In this document: piece after piece, positions 6,917 to 15,924 of the stretch
Position numbering within the stretch: the stretch's first letter is position 1
Layout of the letters: each line of letters starts with the position of its first letter
Assembly (NCBI GenBank): GCA_964506075.1
Contig: CAZDKO010000034.1
Span: forward strand, 1-15,924
DNA: 15,924 nucleotides
DNA from: CAZDKO01 sp964506075 [NCBI: uncultured bacterium]
Lineage (GTDB): Bacteria; CAZDME01; JAYEMH01
Direction: 5' to 3'
The notes under the pieces: generated by a model
Databases searched by the model: none
What the model saw: the letters and a program-made list of their open reading frames with translations, nothing else
Told to the model about the DNA's origin: nothing
Made by a program: the position numbers and the translations under genes

Positions 6917-9900
6917 TTATTTATTATACACGTATTTCTGAATAGATTTAACTAAAAAATCTTTTTCCCGAACGGATTCTATCCCGTTGACTGCGGCCTG
7001 AAACCCCTGGATAGTCGTGATACAGGGCACCCCGTGGAGCACGGCCACACTCCTGATAAGTCTCATATCAGACTGCCCTTTTTTCCCTGAAGGGGTATTA
7101 ACAATTAATTTTAACTCACCTTTCTTAATTAAGTCTAATATTTTTCTGCTCCCCTCGCCTATTTTGCCGACCATCTCTACCTCAATATTATTGGAACGGA
7201 GAACTTTACCGGTCCCTTCGGTCGTCATTATCTTAAAATTCATATCTTTAAGCCTCTTGGCAATAAAAATTACGTTTCGCTTATCGGCGTTTCTGACGCT
7301 GATTAATACTTTGCCGCTTTCGGGCAGGGCCTGGCCGGCGGCTATCTGGGATTTATAAAAGGCCGTTCCAAAGGTAGCGTTTATACCCATTACTTCACCG
7401 GTTGATTTCATCTCCGGGCCAAGGATAATATCCACCCCGGAAAACCGGGAAAAAGGCAGGACAGATTCCTTAACACAGACGTGATTAATCTTTTTTTCTT
7501 TATCCAGACCCAATTCATCAAGATTTTTGCCTACCATTACTTTAGCCGCAAACTTAGCCAGAGGTACCCCGGTAGCTTTACTGACAAAAGGAACTGTCCT
7601 TGAGGCCCGGGGATTAACTTCTAAAACGTAAACAATGTCGTTTTTCACCGCAAACTGAATGTTTAATAATCCTTTGACTCTGAGCTCTTTCGATATTTTA
7701 TAAGTGTATTCCCTTATCTTTTCTATGATTTCGTCGTTTAAAGTATGCGGCGGCAAAACACAGGCAGAGTCCCCCGAATGAACCCCGGCTTCCTCAATGT
7801 GTTCCATAATTCCGCCTACAATGGTTTTATTTCCATCTGAAATTGCATCCACATCTACCTCTACCGCATCCTCTAAAAATTTATCAATTAAGATTGAATT
7901 ACCGTCGGAAACCTCCTGAGCCTCTCTGATAAATTCATCTAAAGAATTTCCATCATAAACAATCTTCATGGCCCTGCCGCCCAACACGTACGAAGGCCTG
8001 ACTAAAACCGGATAGCCAATCATTTTAGCGATTCCTTTGGCTTCTTCCTGGGAAGCAGCTGAGCCGTTAGCCGGCTGATTAATCCCTAATTTTTCCAACA
8101 GTTTAGAAAATTTATCCCGGTCTTCCGCCCGGTCAATGGATTTAACGCTTGTCCCGATAATAGGCGCACCGGCTTTTTCCAGGCGCCTGGCTAAATTAAG
8201 CGGCGTCTGCCCGCCAAACTGCACAATTACTCCATCGGGTTTTTCTCTATCGATAATATTCATTACGTCTTCAAAAGTCAAGGGCTCAAAATATAATTTA
8301 TCTGAAATATCATAATCGGTAGAAACTGTTTCGGGGTTGGAATTAACCATAATCGTCTCGTACCCCAGTTCTTTCAGGGCAAAAGCAGCGTGGCAGCAAC
8401 AATAATCAAATTCTATTCCCTGTCCAATTCTGTTCGGTCCCCCCCCCAAAATTATGATTTTCTTCTTTTTGGAAGCTTTAACTTCATCTTCTGTCTCATA
8501 AGTAGAATAGTAATAAGGGGTATACGCTTTAAACTCAGCCGCACACGTATCAACCATTTTAAATGTAGTTTCAATCCCGGCTTTTTTTCTTAGATGCCTG
8601 ACTTTTGACTCGTCTGAATGAATCAAATCGGCTATTTGCCGGTCACTAAAGCCGTATTGCTTGGTTTTCAGCAATACGTCGGATTCAAGCAGACACCCTT
8701 TAGTTAATATTTTTTCTTCTAACTCTACAATTTCTTTTATGTTATGAATAAACCAGGGGTCAATCCTGGTTAAATCATAAATTTCATCGGCCCGGTATCC
8801 TTTCTGCAGGGCATATTTAATATAAAATATTCTTGAGGCATTGGGTTCTTTAAGCCGCCGTTTAATTTTTTCATCAGGAATTTCTTTATAATCCTGCTTA
8901 TTATCCAGACCGCTATGGCCTATTTCTAAACCACGTAATCCTTTTTGTAAGGCCTCTTTAAAAGTGCGGCCGATCGCCATGGTTTCGCCCACCGATTTCA
9001 TTGATATTCCTAAAATGTCTTTCGCTTCCGGAAATTTTTCAAAAGTAAACCGGGGAATTTTCACCACGCAGTAATCAATCGTCGGTTCAAAAGAAGCCGG
9101 TGTCTCCCGGGTTATATCGTTTCTTATTTCATCCAGGGTATAACCAACAGCAAGTTTAGCCGCTATCTTGGCAATAGGAAAACCGGTCGCCTTGCTGGCC
9201 AGAGCCGAGCTTCTGGAAACCCTCGGATTCATCTCGATAACTACCATTCTTCCGTTTTGGGGATTGACCGCAAACTGAATATTGGCTCCCCCGGTCTCTA
9301 CTCCAATCTCTCTAATAACCGCCATGGCGGCATCCCGCATTTTCTGGTATTCTCTATCGGTTAAAGTCTGCGCCGGGGCGACGGTAATAGAATCTCCGGT
9401 GTGTATCCCCATCGGGTCAAAATTCTCTATGGAACAGATTATTACGACGTTATCCTTTAAATCCCTCATTACCTCCAGTTCATATTCCTTCCAGCCGAGG
9501 ATGGATTCCTCAATAAGAACTTCGTTAATCATGCTGTTCTTTAAACCGATGTTAACGATTTTCTCAAATTCTTCTTTAGACGCCGCTATCCCTCCCCCGG
9601 TCCCCCCGAGGGTGAAACTCGGACGGATAATTACCGGAAGACCCAGTTTTTTTAACGCTTCCCTGGCTTCCGTCAGGTTATAAGCAAGAAAACTTCTAGG
9701 TAAATCTAACCCTATTTTTTGCATGGCCTTTTTAAAATATTTCCTGTCTTCGGCTTTCTTTATGGCCTCATATTTAGCCCCGATCATCTCAACACCATAT
9801 TTTTCAAGGATTCCTTTTTCAAATAATTTAATGGCTGTATTGAGGCCTGTCTGTCCGCCTAAAGTAGACAGAAGCGCATCCGGTTTTTCCTTTTCAATAA

Positions 9901-10129
9901 TCTTTTCTACCACGCTAGGAGTCACCGGTTCTATATACGTTGAATCGGCCATCTCCGGGTCAGTCATAATGGTCGCCGGATTGGAATTAACCAGAACCAC
10001 CTGATAGTTCTCTTCCTTTAAAGCTTTACAGGCCTGGGTTCCGGAATAATCAAATTCACAAGCCTGACTGATAATAATCGGACCCGAACCTATAATTAAA
10101 ATTTTTTTAATGTCTTTCCTTTTAGGCAT
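6917..10129 (-). CDS. carB: Carbamoyl-phosphate synthase large subunit
   Basis: CarB makes carbamoyl phosphate from bicarbonate, ammonia (from CarA) and two ATP, for pyrimidines and arginine. It has about 1070 residues and is complete. The carboxyphosphate synthetase half begins [23 protein letters not shown] and includes [17 protein letters not shown]. An oligomerisation region follows, then a second ATP-grasp half with [21 protein letters not shown]-terminal MGS-like allosteric domain (about 936-1070) carries [19 protein letters not shown] 10127-10129 starts 2 nt after the asnB stop and has GGTGG about 7 nt upstream. A TTG at 10133-10135 overlapping the asnB stop would add two residues and is less likely. 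A run of nine G residues (8439-8447, C on the plus strand) encodes the GGG of GGGPNR. The gene is separated from carA by asnB. Confidence 0.97.
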   Translation of the reverse strand: MPKRKDIKKILIIGSGPIIISQACEFDYSGTQACKALKEENYQVVLVNSNPATIMTDPEMADSTYIEPVTPSVVEKIIEKEKPDALLSTLGGQTGLNTAIKLFEKGILEKYGVEMIGAKYEAIKKAEDRKYFKKAMQKIGLDLPRSFLAYNLTEAREALKKLGLPVIIRPSFTLGGTGGGIAASKEEFEKIVNIGLKNSMINEVLIEESILGWKEYELEVMRDLKDNVVIICSIENFDPMGIHTGDSITVAPAQTLTDREYQKMRDAAMAVIREIGVETGGANIQFAVNPQNGRMVVIEMNPRVSRSSALASKATGFPIAKIAAKLAVGYTLDEIRNDITRETPASFEPTIDYCVVKIPRFTFEKFPEAKDILGISMKSVGETMAIGRTFKEALQKGLRGLEIGHSGLDNKQDYKEIPDEKIKRRLKEPNASRIFYIKYALQKGYRADEIYDLTRIDPWFIHNIKEIVELEEKILTKGCLLESDVLLKTKQYGFSDRQIADLIHSDESKVRHLRKKAGIETTFKMVDTCAAEFKAYTPYYYSTYETEDEVKASKKKKIIILGGGPNRIGQGIEFDYCCCHAAFALKELGYETIMVNSNPETVSTDYDISDKLYFEPLTFEDVMNIIDREKPDGVIVQFGGQTPLNLARRLEKAGAPIIGTSVKSIDRAEDRDKFSKLLEKLGINQPANGSAASQEEAKGIAKMIGYPVLVRPSYVLGGRAMKIVYDGNSLDEFIREAQEVSDGNSILIDKFLEDAVEVDVDAISDGNKTIVGGIMEHIEEAGVHSGDSACVLPPHTLNDEIIEKIREYTYKISKELRVKGLLNIQFAVKNDIVYVLEVNPRASRTVPFVSKATGVPLAKFAAKVMVGKNLDELGLDKEKKINHVCVKESVLPFSRFSGVDIILGPEMKSTGEVMGINATFGTAFYKSQIAAGQALPESGKVLISVRNADKRNVIFIAKRLKDMNFKIMTTEGTGKVLRSNNIEVEMVGKIGEGSRKILDLIKKGELKLIVNTPSGKKGQSDMRLIRSVAVLHGVPCITTIQGFQAAVNGIESVREKDFLVKSIQKYVYNK

Positions 10130-10131
10130 AA

Positions 10132-12009
10132 TCAATCCACCCGGTATTTATCCTGCCAGAGACTGAAAATCATCAAAGACCAGAGACAATGGCTATGGTT
10201 TTCTCTTCCCTCCAGATGCTCTTTTATAATCTGCTCGATGTAAGTGTAATTAAATATACCTCTTTTTTTAACCTGGCTTTCACTTAAAACGTCAAGCAGG
10301 AAATCTTTTAAATCTGTCTTAAGCCAGTTTTTAATCGGAATACTAAAACCCTGCTTGGGACGATTAATAATTTCCCGGGGAATAATTTTCCCCACGGCTT
10401 TTTTAAATATATACTTGGCCGAAAATCCTTTTAACTTTAAAGAAGGCGGAAGACTGGCGGCCAGTTCTACCAATTTATGGTCTAAAATGGGCACTCTCAC
10501 TTCAAGAGAATTGGCCATGCTCATTATATCTACCTTATGTAAAATATCTTCGGGGAGATAGGTTTTAATATCCACGTACTGCTGCCGGCTTAAAGAAGGT
10601 TTATCCATAACATAATTAAAATAATCTTTCCAGGGTTGATAGGTATCCGTCTTGATAACTTCATTTTGAAACTGGCGGGAATAAAGTTTTTGTTTTTCTT
10701 CATCCTTTAAAAAAATCATCCAGCGGATATGCTGTAATTCTGACGGTAAATCTTCACCGGTTACAAACCTTCGCAAATAATTTATTAATCCTTTTTTGTG
10801 GGAGTTCGGAGGAAGCATCTTAAATACAGGATTTATCAATCCCCGGCGCAAAAGAAGAGGTAGATGACGGTAATATCCAGAAACTTTCTGGGCCAGATAC
10901 GTCTCGTAGCCGGCAAAGATTTCATCTCCGCCATCTCCGGAGAGAGCGACAGTCACATATTGACGGGCCATCCGGGAAACAAGATAAGTCGGAATTATGG
11001 AAAAATCTGCCAGAGGTTCATCCAGACAGTCGATAATTTTTTTTATTAAATCCGGAATATCGGGTTTAAGAATAAATTCGTGGTGGTCAGTATTAAACCG
11101 TTGGGCCACTATCCGGGCATAATTCAGTTCGTTATAACTCTTATCTTCAAAACCGATGGAAAAGGTCTTAACCGGTCCCGGGCTGAGCCGGCTCATTAAG
11201 GCCACCACGGAACTTGAATCAACCCCTCCGCTTAAAAATGCTCCCAACGGAACATCGCTTATCAGACGATAGTTGACTGCCTCTTTAAAAACTTCAAGAA
11301 TTTTTTCCTCAGAGAAATCTTTATTTTCAAGAAAATCCACGTCCCAGTATTTTTTAACACTTGTTTTACCTTCCTGGAATAAAAGATAATGTCCGGGGAA
11401 AAGTTTCTTGATACCCTTTAATATAGTCTGGGGTGAGGGAATGTATTCAAAGGTTAAATATCTGTCTAAAGCCGAACAATCTAACTCCCGGGTTATCCCC
11501 CCGCAGGAAAGAATAGATTTTATCTCTGAAGCAAAAATGATTCTTCCGTCTTCAACAATATAATGGAGCGGTTTTATTCCCAATCTATCCCGCGCCAGGA
11601 AAAGCCTTTTTTTATTTTCATCCCAGATAGATAAAGCAAACATCCCCCGTAAAAACTGGAGGCAATCCACCTCATATTCTTCGTAAAGATGGACAATTAC
11701 CTCGGTATCGCAAGAGGTATAAAACCGGTGGCCTTTTTTTTCTAAATCCTGCCGCAGTTCTTTAAAATTATAGATTTCACCGTTAAAAACAATCTGGATA
11801 GTTCCGTTTTCATTATGTATCGGTTGCTTCCCGCCGACCAAATCAATTATAGAAAGCCGTCTCATTCCTAAACCCACCGAGGGAAATTTATGAAAAATAC
11901 CCCAATCATCGGGCCCCCGATGAATAAGGCGATCGGTCATCTCCTTGATTTCTTCTTCCCTTACCGGCTTATCAGCCTTGAAACTGACTATCCCGCAAAT
12001 TCCGCACAT
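10132..12009 (-). CDS. asnB: Asparagine synthase (glutamine-hydrolysing)
   Basis: AsnB makes asparagine from aspartate, ATP and glutamine. The 625-residue protein has an N-terminal class II glutaminase domain (Cys2 after Met removal, RGPDDWG at 31-37, NGEIYN at 76-81, Asp101). The synthetase domain follows, with the PP-loop LSGGVDSS (259-266) and [12 protein letters not shown] (357-368). Two ATG codons are adjacent (12010-12012 and 12007-12009). The second is chosen because the mechanism needs Cys at position 2 and because GAGG at 12015-12018 is then 5 nt away instead of 2. It sits between carA and carB, which are normally adjacent. The length fits the long AsnB type common in bacteria, some of which act in sugar-linked or cell-surface amidations, so the true acceptor could differ from free aspartate. 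Confidence 0.93.
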   Translation of the reverse strand: MCGICGIVSFKADKPVREEEIKEMTDRLIHRGPDDWGIFHKFPSVGLGMRRLSIIDLVGGKQPIHNENGTIQIVFNGEIYNFKELRQDLEKKGHRFYTSCDTEVIVHLYEEYEVDCLQFLRGMFALSIWDENKKRLFLARDRLGIKPLHYIVEDGRIIFASEIKSILSCGGITRELDCSALDRYLTFEYIPSPQTILKGIKKLFPGHYLLFQEGKTSVKKYWDVDFLENKDFSEEKILEVFKEAVNYRLISDVPLGAFLSGGVDSSSVVALMSRLSPGPVKTFSIGFEDKSYNELNYARIVAQRFNTDHHEFILKPDIPDLIKKIIDCLDEPLADFSIIPTYLVSRMARQYVTVALSGDGGDEIFAGYETYLAQKVSGYYRHLPLLLRRGLINPVFKMLPPNSHKKGLINYLRRFVTGEDLPSELQHIRWMIFLKDEEKQKLYSRQFQNEVIKTDTYQPWKDYFNYVMDKPSLSRQQYVDIKTYLPEDILHKVDIMSMANSLEVRVPILDHKLVELAASLPPSLKLKGFSAKYIFKKAVGKIIPREIINRPKQGFSIPIKNWLKTDLKDFLLDVLSESQVKKRGIFNYTYIEQIIKEHLEGRENHSHCLWSLMIFSLWQDKYRVD

Positions 12010-12012
12010 CAT

Positions 12013-12143
12013 AACCTCGCTTCGTTTTTAGTAGTTAGTAGTTAGTAGTCAGTAATTTTTAATCTGAAATTTGAAATCTGTAATTTGAAATTTATTTTTA
12101 GCTTTTAATTTTAGGCACTTTGAAACTTTAGGCATTGTGTTTC
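12013..12143. other. carA-asnB intergenic low-complexity region
   Basis: These 131 nt lack the 30-bp repeat seen in the later gaps. They contain three tandem copies of TTAGTAG (12028-12048) with a fourth, diverged copy. Next come several GAAATYTG-like words (about 12064-12091) and two copies of TTTAGGCA near 12110 and 12127. The asnB ribosome-binding site is at 12015-12018. No ORF or terminator was seen. Confidence 0.65.
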
Positions 12144-13220
12144 TCACTTCATCATCCCCATAAACTCTTTAAATAAACAGGTGGCATCATTAGGCCCCGG
12201 GCCGGCTTCGGGATGAAACTGAACTGAAAATAAAGGTAGTTTCCTGTGTCTCATTCCTTCCAGGGTTCTATCATTTAAATTAATGTGGGTAATTTCAATA
12301 TCTCTTTTATTTAGAGAATCTATATCGACACAAAACCCGTGGTTTTGAGTGGTAATATAAATTTTCCCCGAGATTAAATCTTTAACCGGATGATTCCCGC
12401 CGTGATGGCCAAATTTAAGTTTGTAAGTTTTTCCACCCAGTGCTAATCCCAGAAGCTGCTGTCCCAGACAAATCCCGAATATAGGAATTTTCCCTAATAA
12501 TTCTCTCACTGTCTTAACCACATAAGGAATCCCGGCCGGATCCCCCGGGCCGTTAGAAAGAAGCAAACCGTCAGGTCTGGTCCTTAAAATATCTCCTGAA
12601 GACATATTGGCCGGAACAATAACCAGACGGCAGCCTAAATCAGCCAATATTCTTAAGGTGTTATATTTAACCCCGCAGTCAAGAACGACTACTTTTCTTT
12701 TATTCTTTTCCGAACCCGGCCAGATGTATGTTTTATCACCGGTAACCTCTTTAACCAGATCCCTTCCGATTAAACCGGGTGAAGATTTCGCTTTTTTAAC
12801 CAGACTTTTCTCGTTTAAATCCTCGGTGGAAATGACCGCTTTCATTGCCCCTTTTAACCTGATGTGCCGGGTAAGAGAGCGGGTATCTATTCCTTCTATC
12901 CCCATAATGTTATTTTCCCGGAGATATTCGTCTAAACTTTTTTGGGAACGCCAGTTACTGGTAATTGCACTTAATTCTCTAATTACAAAACCTTCTACAA
13001 AAGGTTTTCTGGATTCAACGTCTTCTGAATTCACTCCGTAGTTACCGATTAAGGGATAAGTCATCGTTACAATCTGACCTTTATAAGACGGGTCGGTGAT
13101 AATTTCCTGATAACCGGTCATCGAGGTGTTAAAAACTACCTCCCCGCATCTTTCACCACCGGCTCCAAAAGAGAGCCCTTCAAAAATCTTTCCGTTTTCC
13201 AGAACTATTTTTGCCTTCAT
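12144..13220 (-). CDS. carA: Carbamoyl-phosphate synthase small (glutaminase) subunit
   Basis: CarA hydrolyses glutamine and passes ammonia to CarB. The 358-residue length is slightly short of the usual 370-380, but all parts are present. The N-terminal CarA-specific domain has [26 protein letters not shown] (26-51). The C-terminal class I glutaminase has [10 protein letters not shown] (221-230), Cys251 in [21 protein letters not shown] (292-299), and His336 and Glu338 in [13 protein letters not shown]. The ATG directly follows the TAG of the upstream gene with no spacer. AAGGAG at 13230-13235 lies in the end of that gene, 9 nt before the ATG, so the two are probably translationally coupled. 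The next gene is asnB, not carB. Confidence 0.97.
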   Translation of the reverse strand: MKAKIVLENGKIFEGLSFGAGGERCGEVVFNTSMTGYQEIITDPSYKGQIVTMTYPLIGNYGVNSEDVESRKPFVEGFVIRELSAITSNWRSQKSLDEYLRENNIMGIEGIDTRSLTRHIRLKGAMKAVISTEDLNEKSLVKKAKSSPGLIGRDLVKEVTGDKTYIWPGSEKNKRKVVVLDCGVKYNTLRILADLGCRLVIVPANMSSGDILRTRPDGLLLSNGPGDPAGIPYVVKTVRELLGKIPIFGICLGQQLLGLALGGKTYKLKFGHHGGNHPVKDLISGKIYITTQNHGFCVDIDSLNKRDIEITHINLNDRTLEGMRHRKLPLFSVQFHPEAGPGPNDATCLFKEFMGMMK

Positions 13221-15806
13221 CTAAATGTTCTCCTTACCGGCAAAGCAGATGATTTTCTGAGATATTATATCAGACATTATTTTAAAATCCATATCCTTTA
13301 CATCATAAACACCGATAACATCTTTGTATCTGGCCGATTGAGATACAAGCTCGGCAAATAAATTCTCTAATCTTGTAAACCAGTTATCGTTGAAAATAAC
13401 ATCCTTCTTTTCCGGGAAAAGAGCCACATAGAATATATTAGTCTCCACCAAATCCTGAAAAAAATGAGTTCCAAACGATAACTCGGGCATAAGGTTCCCC
13501 GCCGGAAAAGCAACTTCTGCCAGAACCGTTATATTATTAATCTCGGCAAATTTAACCGGTACCCCCAGAGACGGTGTTGTCGTTCCCCACCGGCCCGGTC
13601 CCATAAGCAGAGTGGGAAACTCCTCCTTATTTTTTATGTTTCTGTTTAATTCTCCCACTATACGGGCAATCTCGTATTTATCTGACAACAGAAGCTGGCT
13701 GTATTTTTCCGGTTTAACGTATATAATTCTTCTGATTGCTTGTGAGATACTGCCGCCCAGAAAATATCCATTCGATTTAAAAAGGATATTTTTCGTATTG
13801 ATTTCTTCCGGTATTTCAATCCTCTGTCCCTCTCCGAGTGTCTGCAACGGCCGACACTGTAACAGGTTTATCTTAAACGTCTGGTTCTGGGTAAAGTTTA
13901 CGGTAAACTCTATCTCAACGGGATAAGAATAACTTTCTTCCAGGGATTTTAATATTTTTCTAAAAGAATCCACCAGCATACCTTCTTCCAATAAACTATC
14001 AAGGGTTAATATCCAGTATTCTTTATTCTCTATTCCGCTTTCACTCATCATCCGTATCGCTTCATAGTCTTTCACGGCGACACGGTCTACGTCTGTATAG
14101 GCCTCTTCACCGATAAGATTTTCAAAAGGAACGGTCTGGAAAACATTGTCTTTAGTATTTATCAGGTCAACCTCATGCTGCGAAAATTTCCTTAAATCGT
14201 CCTTTTCCGCATACGGCCTTCGTAAAGGTTCATCCAGAGCCACCATCCTGGGGTAATCACCTTCGACCCGATTAACCGCTCTCGTCCCGAGCCCGAACAC
14301 CAATCTCAGCATCCCGGCTTTGGGATTCATACTCCCGTTCCAGACGTAAATATTATGAGATACGCCTACTCCGGCCAGGTCAGGGAAGAAATATTTTTTA
14401 TGATGAGCTCCTGAAACCCGCTGGATGAGAAGAGCCATCTGTTCGTCTAATTTATCTAACCCTCTTTGTTTCCTGTATACAAGGGCATCTTCACTCATCG
14501 TACTTGAATAAATTCTTTTTACGGCTTCATTAAACTGAATGTATCTCTGTTCGGGTGTACCCTGATTTGATAAAAATATGCTTTCATATTTTCCGGCAAA
14601 GGCGTTTCCAAATCCATCTTCCAGTAATGAACTGGAACGTATTATAATCGGAGAGGAACCAAAATATTCTATAATCTGCTGGAAGTGTTCCATAATTTCT
14701 TCAGGAAATACTCCGTAAAGCATTTTTTCCTTTAAAATTTTAGCGATTGAAAAATACCCTTCTTCTGTTCTCTGCTGCATGCGTAATTTCCACCAGTGGT
14801 TTTCTACTATGTAGGAATAAAATATGTCTGAACCAATGTAAAAGGAATCGTGCCCCTCCGAAAGTTTCTGCCAGCCAATGGATTTATTCCTGGACAGGAT
14901 CTTCCGGGCTAAAAGCATACCGGCGGTTTTCCCGCCGATAAAACCTGTCCCTATTAATCTTGATTTAATATCTATAAGCTCTTCCAGTGAAAAATTGTGC
15001 CTGGCCAGGGACAAAATTTTCTTATTCTTTGTTATCATTATGCTGCAGAGTTTCTTGACCATACTCTTTACTTTTTCTTTAGGGGCGGAGTCTTTTATCA
15101 GATCCTCGGCTTCAAAAAATAAACGGTCCCAGTAATCAAGATTCCTCTTGGCGCCCTCCGCTCCTTTTTCGCGGATATAGGAAAGTATTTTTACGGCATT
15201 GACACTATCCGTAATAGGAATCCACCGGCCATTCTTTTTCTGGTGGGGAAGAAACATCGTCGGAGAATAGCGGTTCCAAACTTTTAAAGGATGGATGTAA
15301 GAACTACCCTCATAATGGTATACATCCATAAGTAATTGTGTTGTCTCACGTATTCGGGCGATGGATTTAAAAGAATGGTTATTACGCCTTATCGAAAAAT
15401 AGGTGACGGTTTTAAGTTCATAAAGATAAGGACAGGTAACCATAAAAAAGTTCCCTATCATCAGGTCAGTGGCCCAGGCTGAAAGAAGTTCAGAAAGACA
15501 ATCAAAAACATAATACGCCCCCTCACCTTCATCCGTAATAATGTTGTTCACCCTGGTAGTAAAAGATTCAAATCCGGCGTAAGCGTTCAATTCATATCGT
15601 TTTATTTCTTTTGAAGGTCCAAGCACTTCCTCATGTGAAGCAAACCTCATATAGATAATTTTTTTATTATCCTTTAGAGCCTGCCGGACAAAAGGTTTGA
15701 CCAGACCGGCATAATCTTTTATATCATCTATCTGCCAGACGACATTATCCCCCACTCTTAAGCCCGTAATTATTTCATCCAAACCTTTTATCCCTGTGCT
15801 TATCAT
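13221..15806 (-). CDS. KaiC/RecA-like domain fused to PPDK/PEP-synthase-type ATP-binding domain, function unknown
   Basis: The exact function is not recognised. Residues 1 to about 200 resemble a KaiC/RadA-type RecA fold: STGIKGLDEIITGLRVGD matches the KaiC N-terminal pattern, and YYVFDCLSELLSAW (98-111) is placed like Walker B. The GxxGxGKT P-loop expected near 20-30 is missing. Residues 286-655 resemble the ATP-binding domain of pyruvate phosphate dikinase/PEP synthase: GFIGGKTAGM (288-297), IIIRSSSLLEDGFGNAFAGKYES (387-409), MALLIQRV (457-464), LVFGLGTRAVNRVEGD (502-517) and NLLQCRPLQT (647-656). The C-terminal part has LLMGPGRWGTTTPSLGVPV (733-751) and GTHFFQDLVE, seen in proteins often named PEP synthase. 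There is no phosphohistidine motif and no PEP-binding barrel, so it cannot be a full PEP synthase. AAGGA overlaps the gltD stop, 8 nt before the ATG. A regulatory or kinase-like role in nitrogen metabolism is only inferred from position. Confidence 0.8.
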   Translation of the reverse strand: MISTGIKGLDEIITGLRVGDNVVWQIDDIKDYAGLVKPFVRQALKDNKKIIYMRFASHEEVLGPSKEIKRYELNAYAGFESFTTRVNNIITDEGEGAYYVFDCLSELLSAWATDLMIGNFFMVTCPYLYELKTVTYFSIRRNNHSFKSIARIRETTQLLMDVYHYEGSSYIHPLKVWNRYSPTMFLPHQKKNGRWIPITDSVNAVKILSYIREKGAEGAKRNLDYWDRLFFEAEDLIKDSAPKEKVKSMVKKLCSIMITKNKKILSLARHNFSLEELIDIKSRLIGTGFIGGKTAGMLLARKILSRNKSIGWQKLSEGHDSFYIGSDIFYSYIVENHWWKLRMQQRTEEGYFSIAKILKEKMLYGVFPEEIMEHFQQIIEYFGSSPIIIRSSSLLEDGFGNAFAGKYESIFLSNQGTPEQRYIQFNEAVKRIYSSTMSEDALVYRKQRGLDKLDEQMALLIQRVSGAHHKKYFFPDLAGVGVSHNIYVWNGSMNPKAGMLRLVFGLGTRAVNRVEGDYPRMVALDEPLRRPYAEKDDLRKFSQHEVDLINTKDNVFQTVPFENLIGEEAYTDVDRVAVKDYEAIRMMSESGIENKEYWILTLDSLLEEGMLVDSFRKILKSLEESYSYPVEIEFTVNFTQNQTFKINLLQCRPLQTLGEGQRIEIPEEINTKNILFKSNGYFLGGSISQAIRRIIYVKPEKYSQLLLSDKYEIARIVGELNRNIKNKEEFPTLLMGPGRWGTTTPSLGVPVKFAEINNITVLAEVAFPAGNLMPELSFGTHFFQDLVETNIFYVALFPEKKDVIFNDNWFTRLENLFAELVSQSARYKDVIGVYDVKDMDFKIMSDIISQKIICFAGKENI
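13230..13235 (-). promoter_or_regulatory. Ribosome-binding site of carA inside the upstream gene
   Basis: The minus strand reads AAGGAG, nine bases, then ATG. The site is within the last codons of the 861-residue protein gene, whose TAG stop abuts the carA ATG. This ties expression of carA to that gene. Confidence 0.8.
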
Positions 15807-15817
15807 CTTCGTATTCC

Positions 15818-15924
15818 TTAAATAAACGGTAAACTGCTTTCACCCATCAGATATTTATCGATACAATGGGCCGCCCGCCGTCCCTCTGATATCGCCCAGA
15901 CTACCAGTGACTGGCCACGGCGCA
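15818..15924 (-). CDS. gltD: Glutamate synthase small subunit, C-terminal fragment (cut by window edge)
   Basis: The last 34 residues are visible, beginning [20 protein letters not shown] and ending [13 protein letters not shown]. The [18 protein letters not shown] block followed by a D-YLMG-S-LP tail is characteristic of the C-terminus of GltD and related glutamate synthase beta-subunit-like oxidoreductases (FAD/NAD(P)H-binding). The first partial codon (xTG) would fit the Met usually found before RRGQ. GltD supplies electrons to GltB, which converts glutamine and 2-oxoglutarate to two glutamates. The stop is 11 nt before the next gene. A fused or stand-alone GltD-like electron-transfer protein is possible, since only the end is seen. 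Confidence 0.85.
   Translation of the reverse strand, partial: RRGQSLVVWAISEGRRAAHCIDKYLMGESSLPFI

Noticed and set aside
9282-9683. Plus-strand open frames within carB, purL, carA and the fusion gene
   Set aside because: They lie antisense to strongly conserved genes, have no ribosome-binding sites of note, and translate to low-complexity Ser/Ile/Pro-rich sequence typical of antisense shadows.
10130-10135. TTG start of carB overlapping the asnB stop (TTGA)
   Set aside because: It adds only two residues. The ATG six bases later has better start-codon identity and a GGTGG at suitable spacing. The overlap form cannot be fully excluded.
13221-15806. A complete PEP synthase or pyruvate phosphate dikinase
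   Set aside because: Only the ATP-binding part is present. The phosphohistidine motif and PEP/pyruvate-binding barrel are missing, and the N- and C-terminal domains are unlike those enzymes.

Overview
The window is one long minus-strand gene string from a bacterial chromosome. Ten complete protein genes and two edge fragments all point the same way, with no gene on the plus strand. In transcription order (right to left) they are: gltD (3' end), an 861-codon KaiC-like/PPDK-type fusion gene, carA, asnB, carB, guaA, purS, purQ, purL, hisH, hisF, purF (5' end only). The single-chain GuaA, the PurS/PurQ/small-PurL trio and the clear Shine-Dalgarno sites point to a bacterium. The AT-rich repeat-filled gaps and the unusual gene order suggest an uncultured lineage. 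I would guess Omnitrophota or a relative, but nothing in the window proves this.

The theme is the nitrogen donor, not a pathway. Seven of the twelve genes encode a glutamine amidotransferase or the partner of one: GltD (partner of the class II GATase GltB), CarA, AsnB, GuaA, PurQ, HisH and PurF. CarB, PurL, PurS and HisF are the acceptor or bridging subunits that belong with them. The steps of pyrimidine, purine and histidine synthesis that do not use glutamine are absent, so the cluster looks like a module that spends glutamine nitrogen.

The promoter-proximal half (15924 to 5315) is packed: 11 nt between gltD and the fusion gene, 0 nt to carA, 2 nt between asnB and carB, and about 60 nt between carB and guaA. 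The one looser gap, carA-asnB (131 nt), holds low-complexity sequence. The promoter-distal half is different. Every gap there except the purL/hisH overlap carries one or two copies of a 30-bp repeat with a dyad core, flanked by AAGRATTAAG direct repeats. Near the preceding stop codon lies a complementary CTTAATYCTTA tract, so the gap could fold into a larger stem-loop in the RNA. Copies sit in the gaps guaA-purS, purS-purQ, purQ-purL, hisH-hisF and hisF-purF.

Points worth a second look are: the glutamine-based gene grouping; the 861-residue protein, which joins a KaiC/RecA-like domain without a P-loop to a PPDK/PEP-synthase ATP-binding domain without the phosphohistidine or PEP domains; the repeat family with arm-to-arm covariation; and an in-frame insertion in HisF made of five 8-bp repeats. 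I saw no mobile element, tRNA, rRNA, CRISPR array, recognised riboswitch or convincing rho-independent terminator. No promoter was identified; it probably lies to the right of the window.
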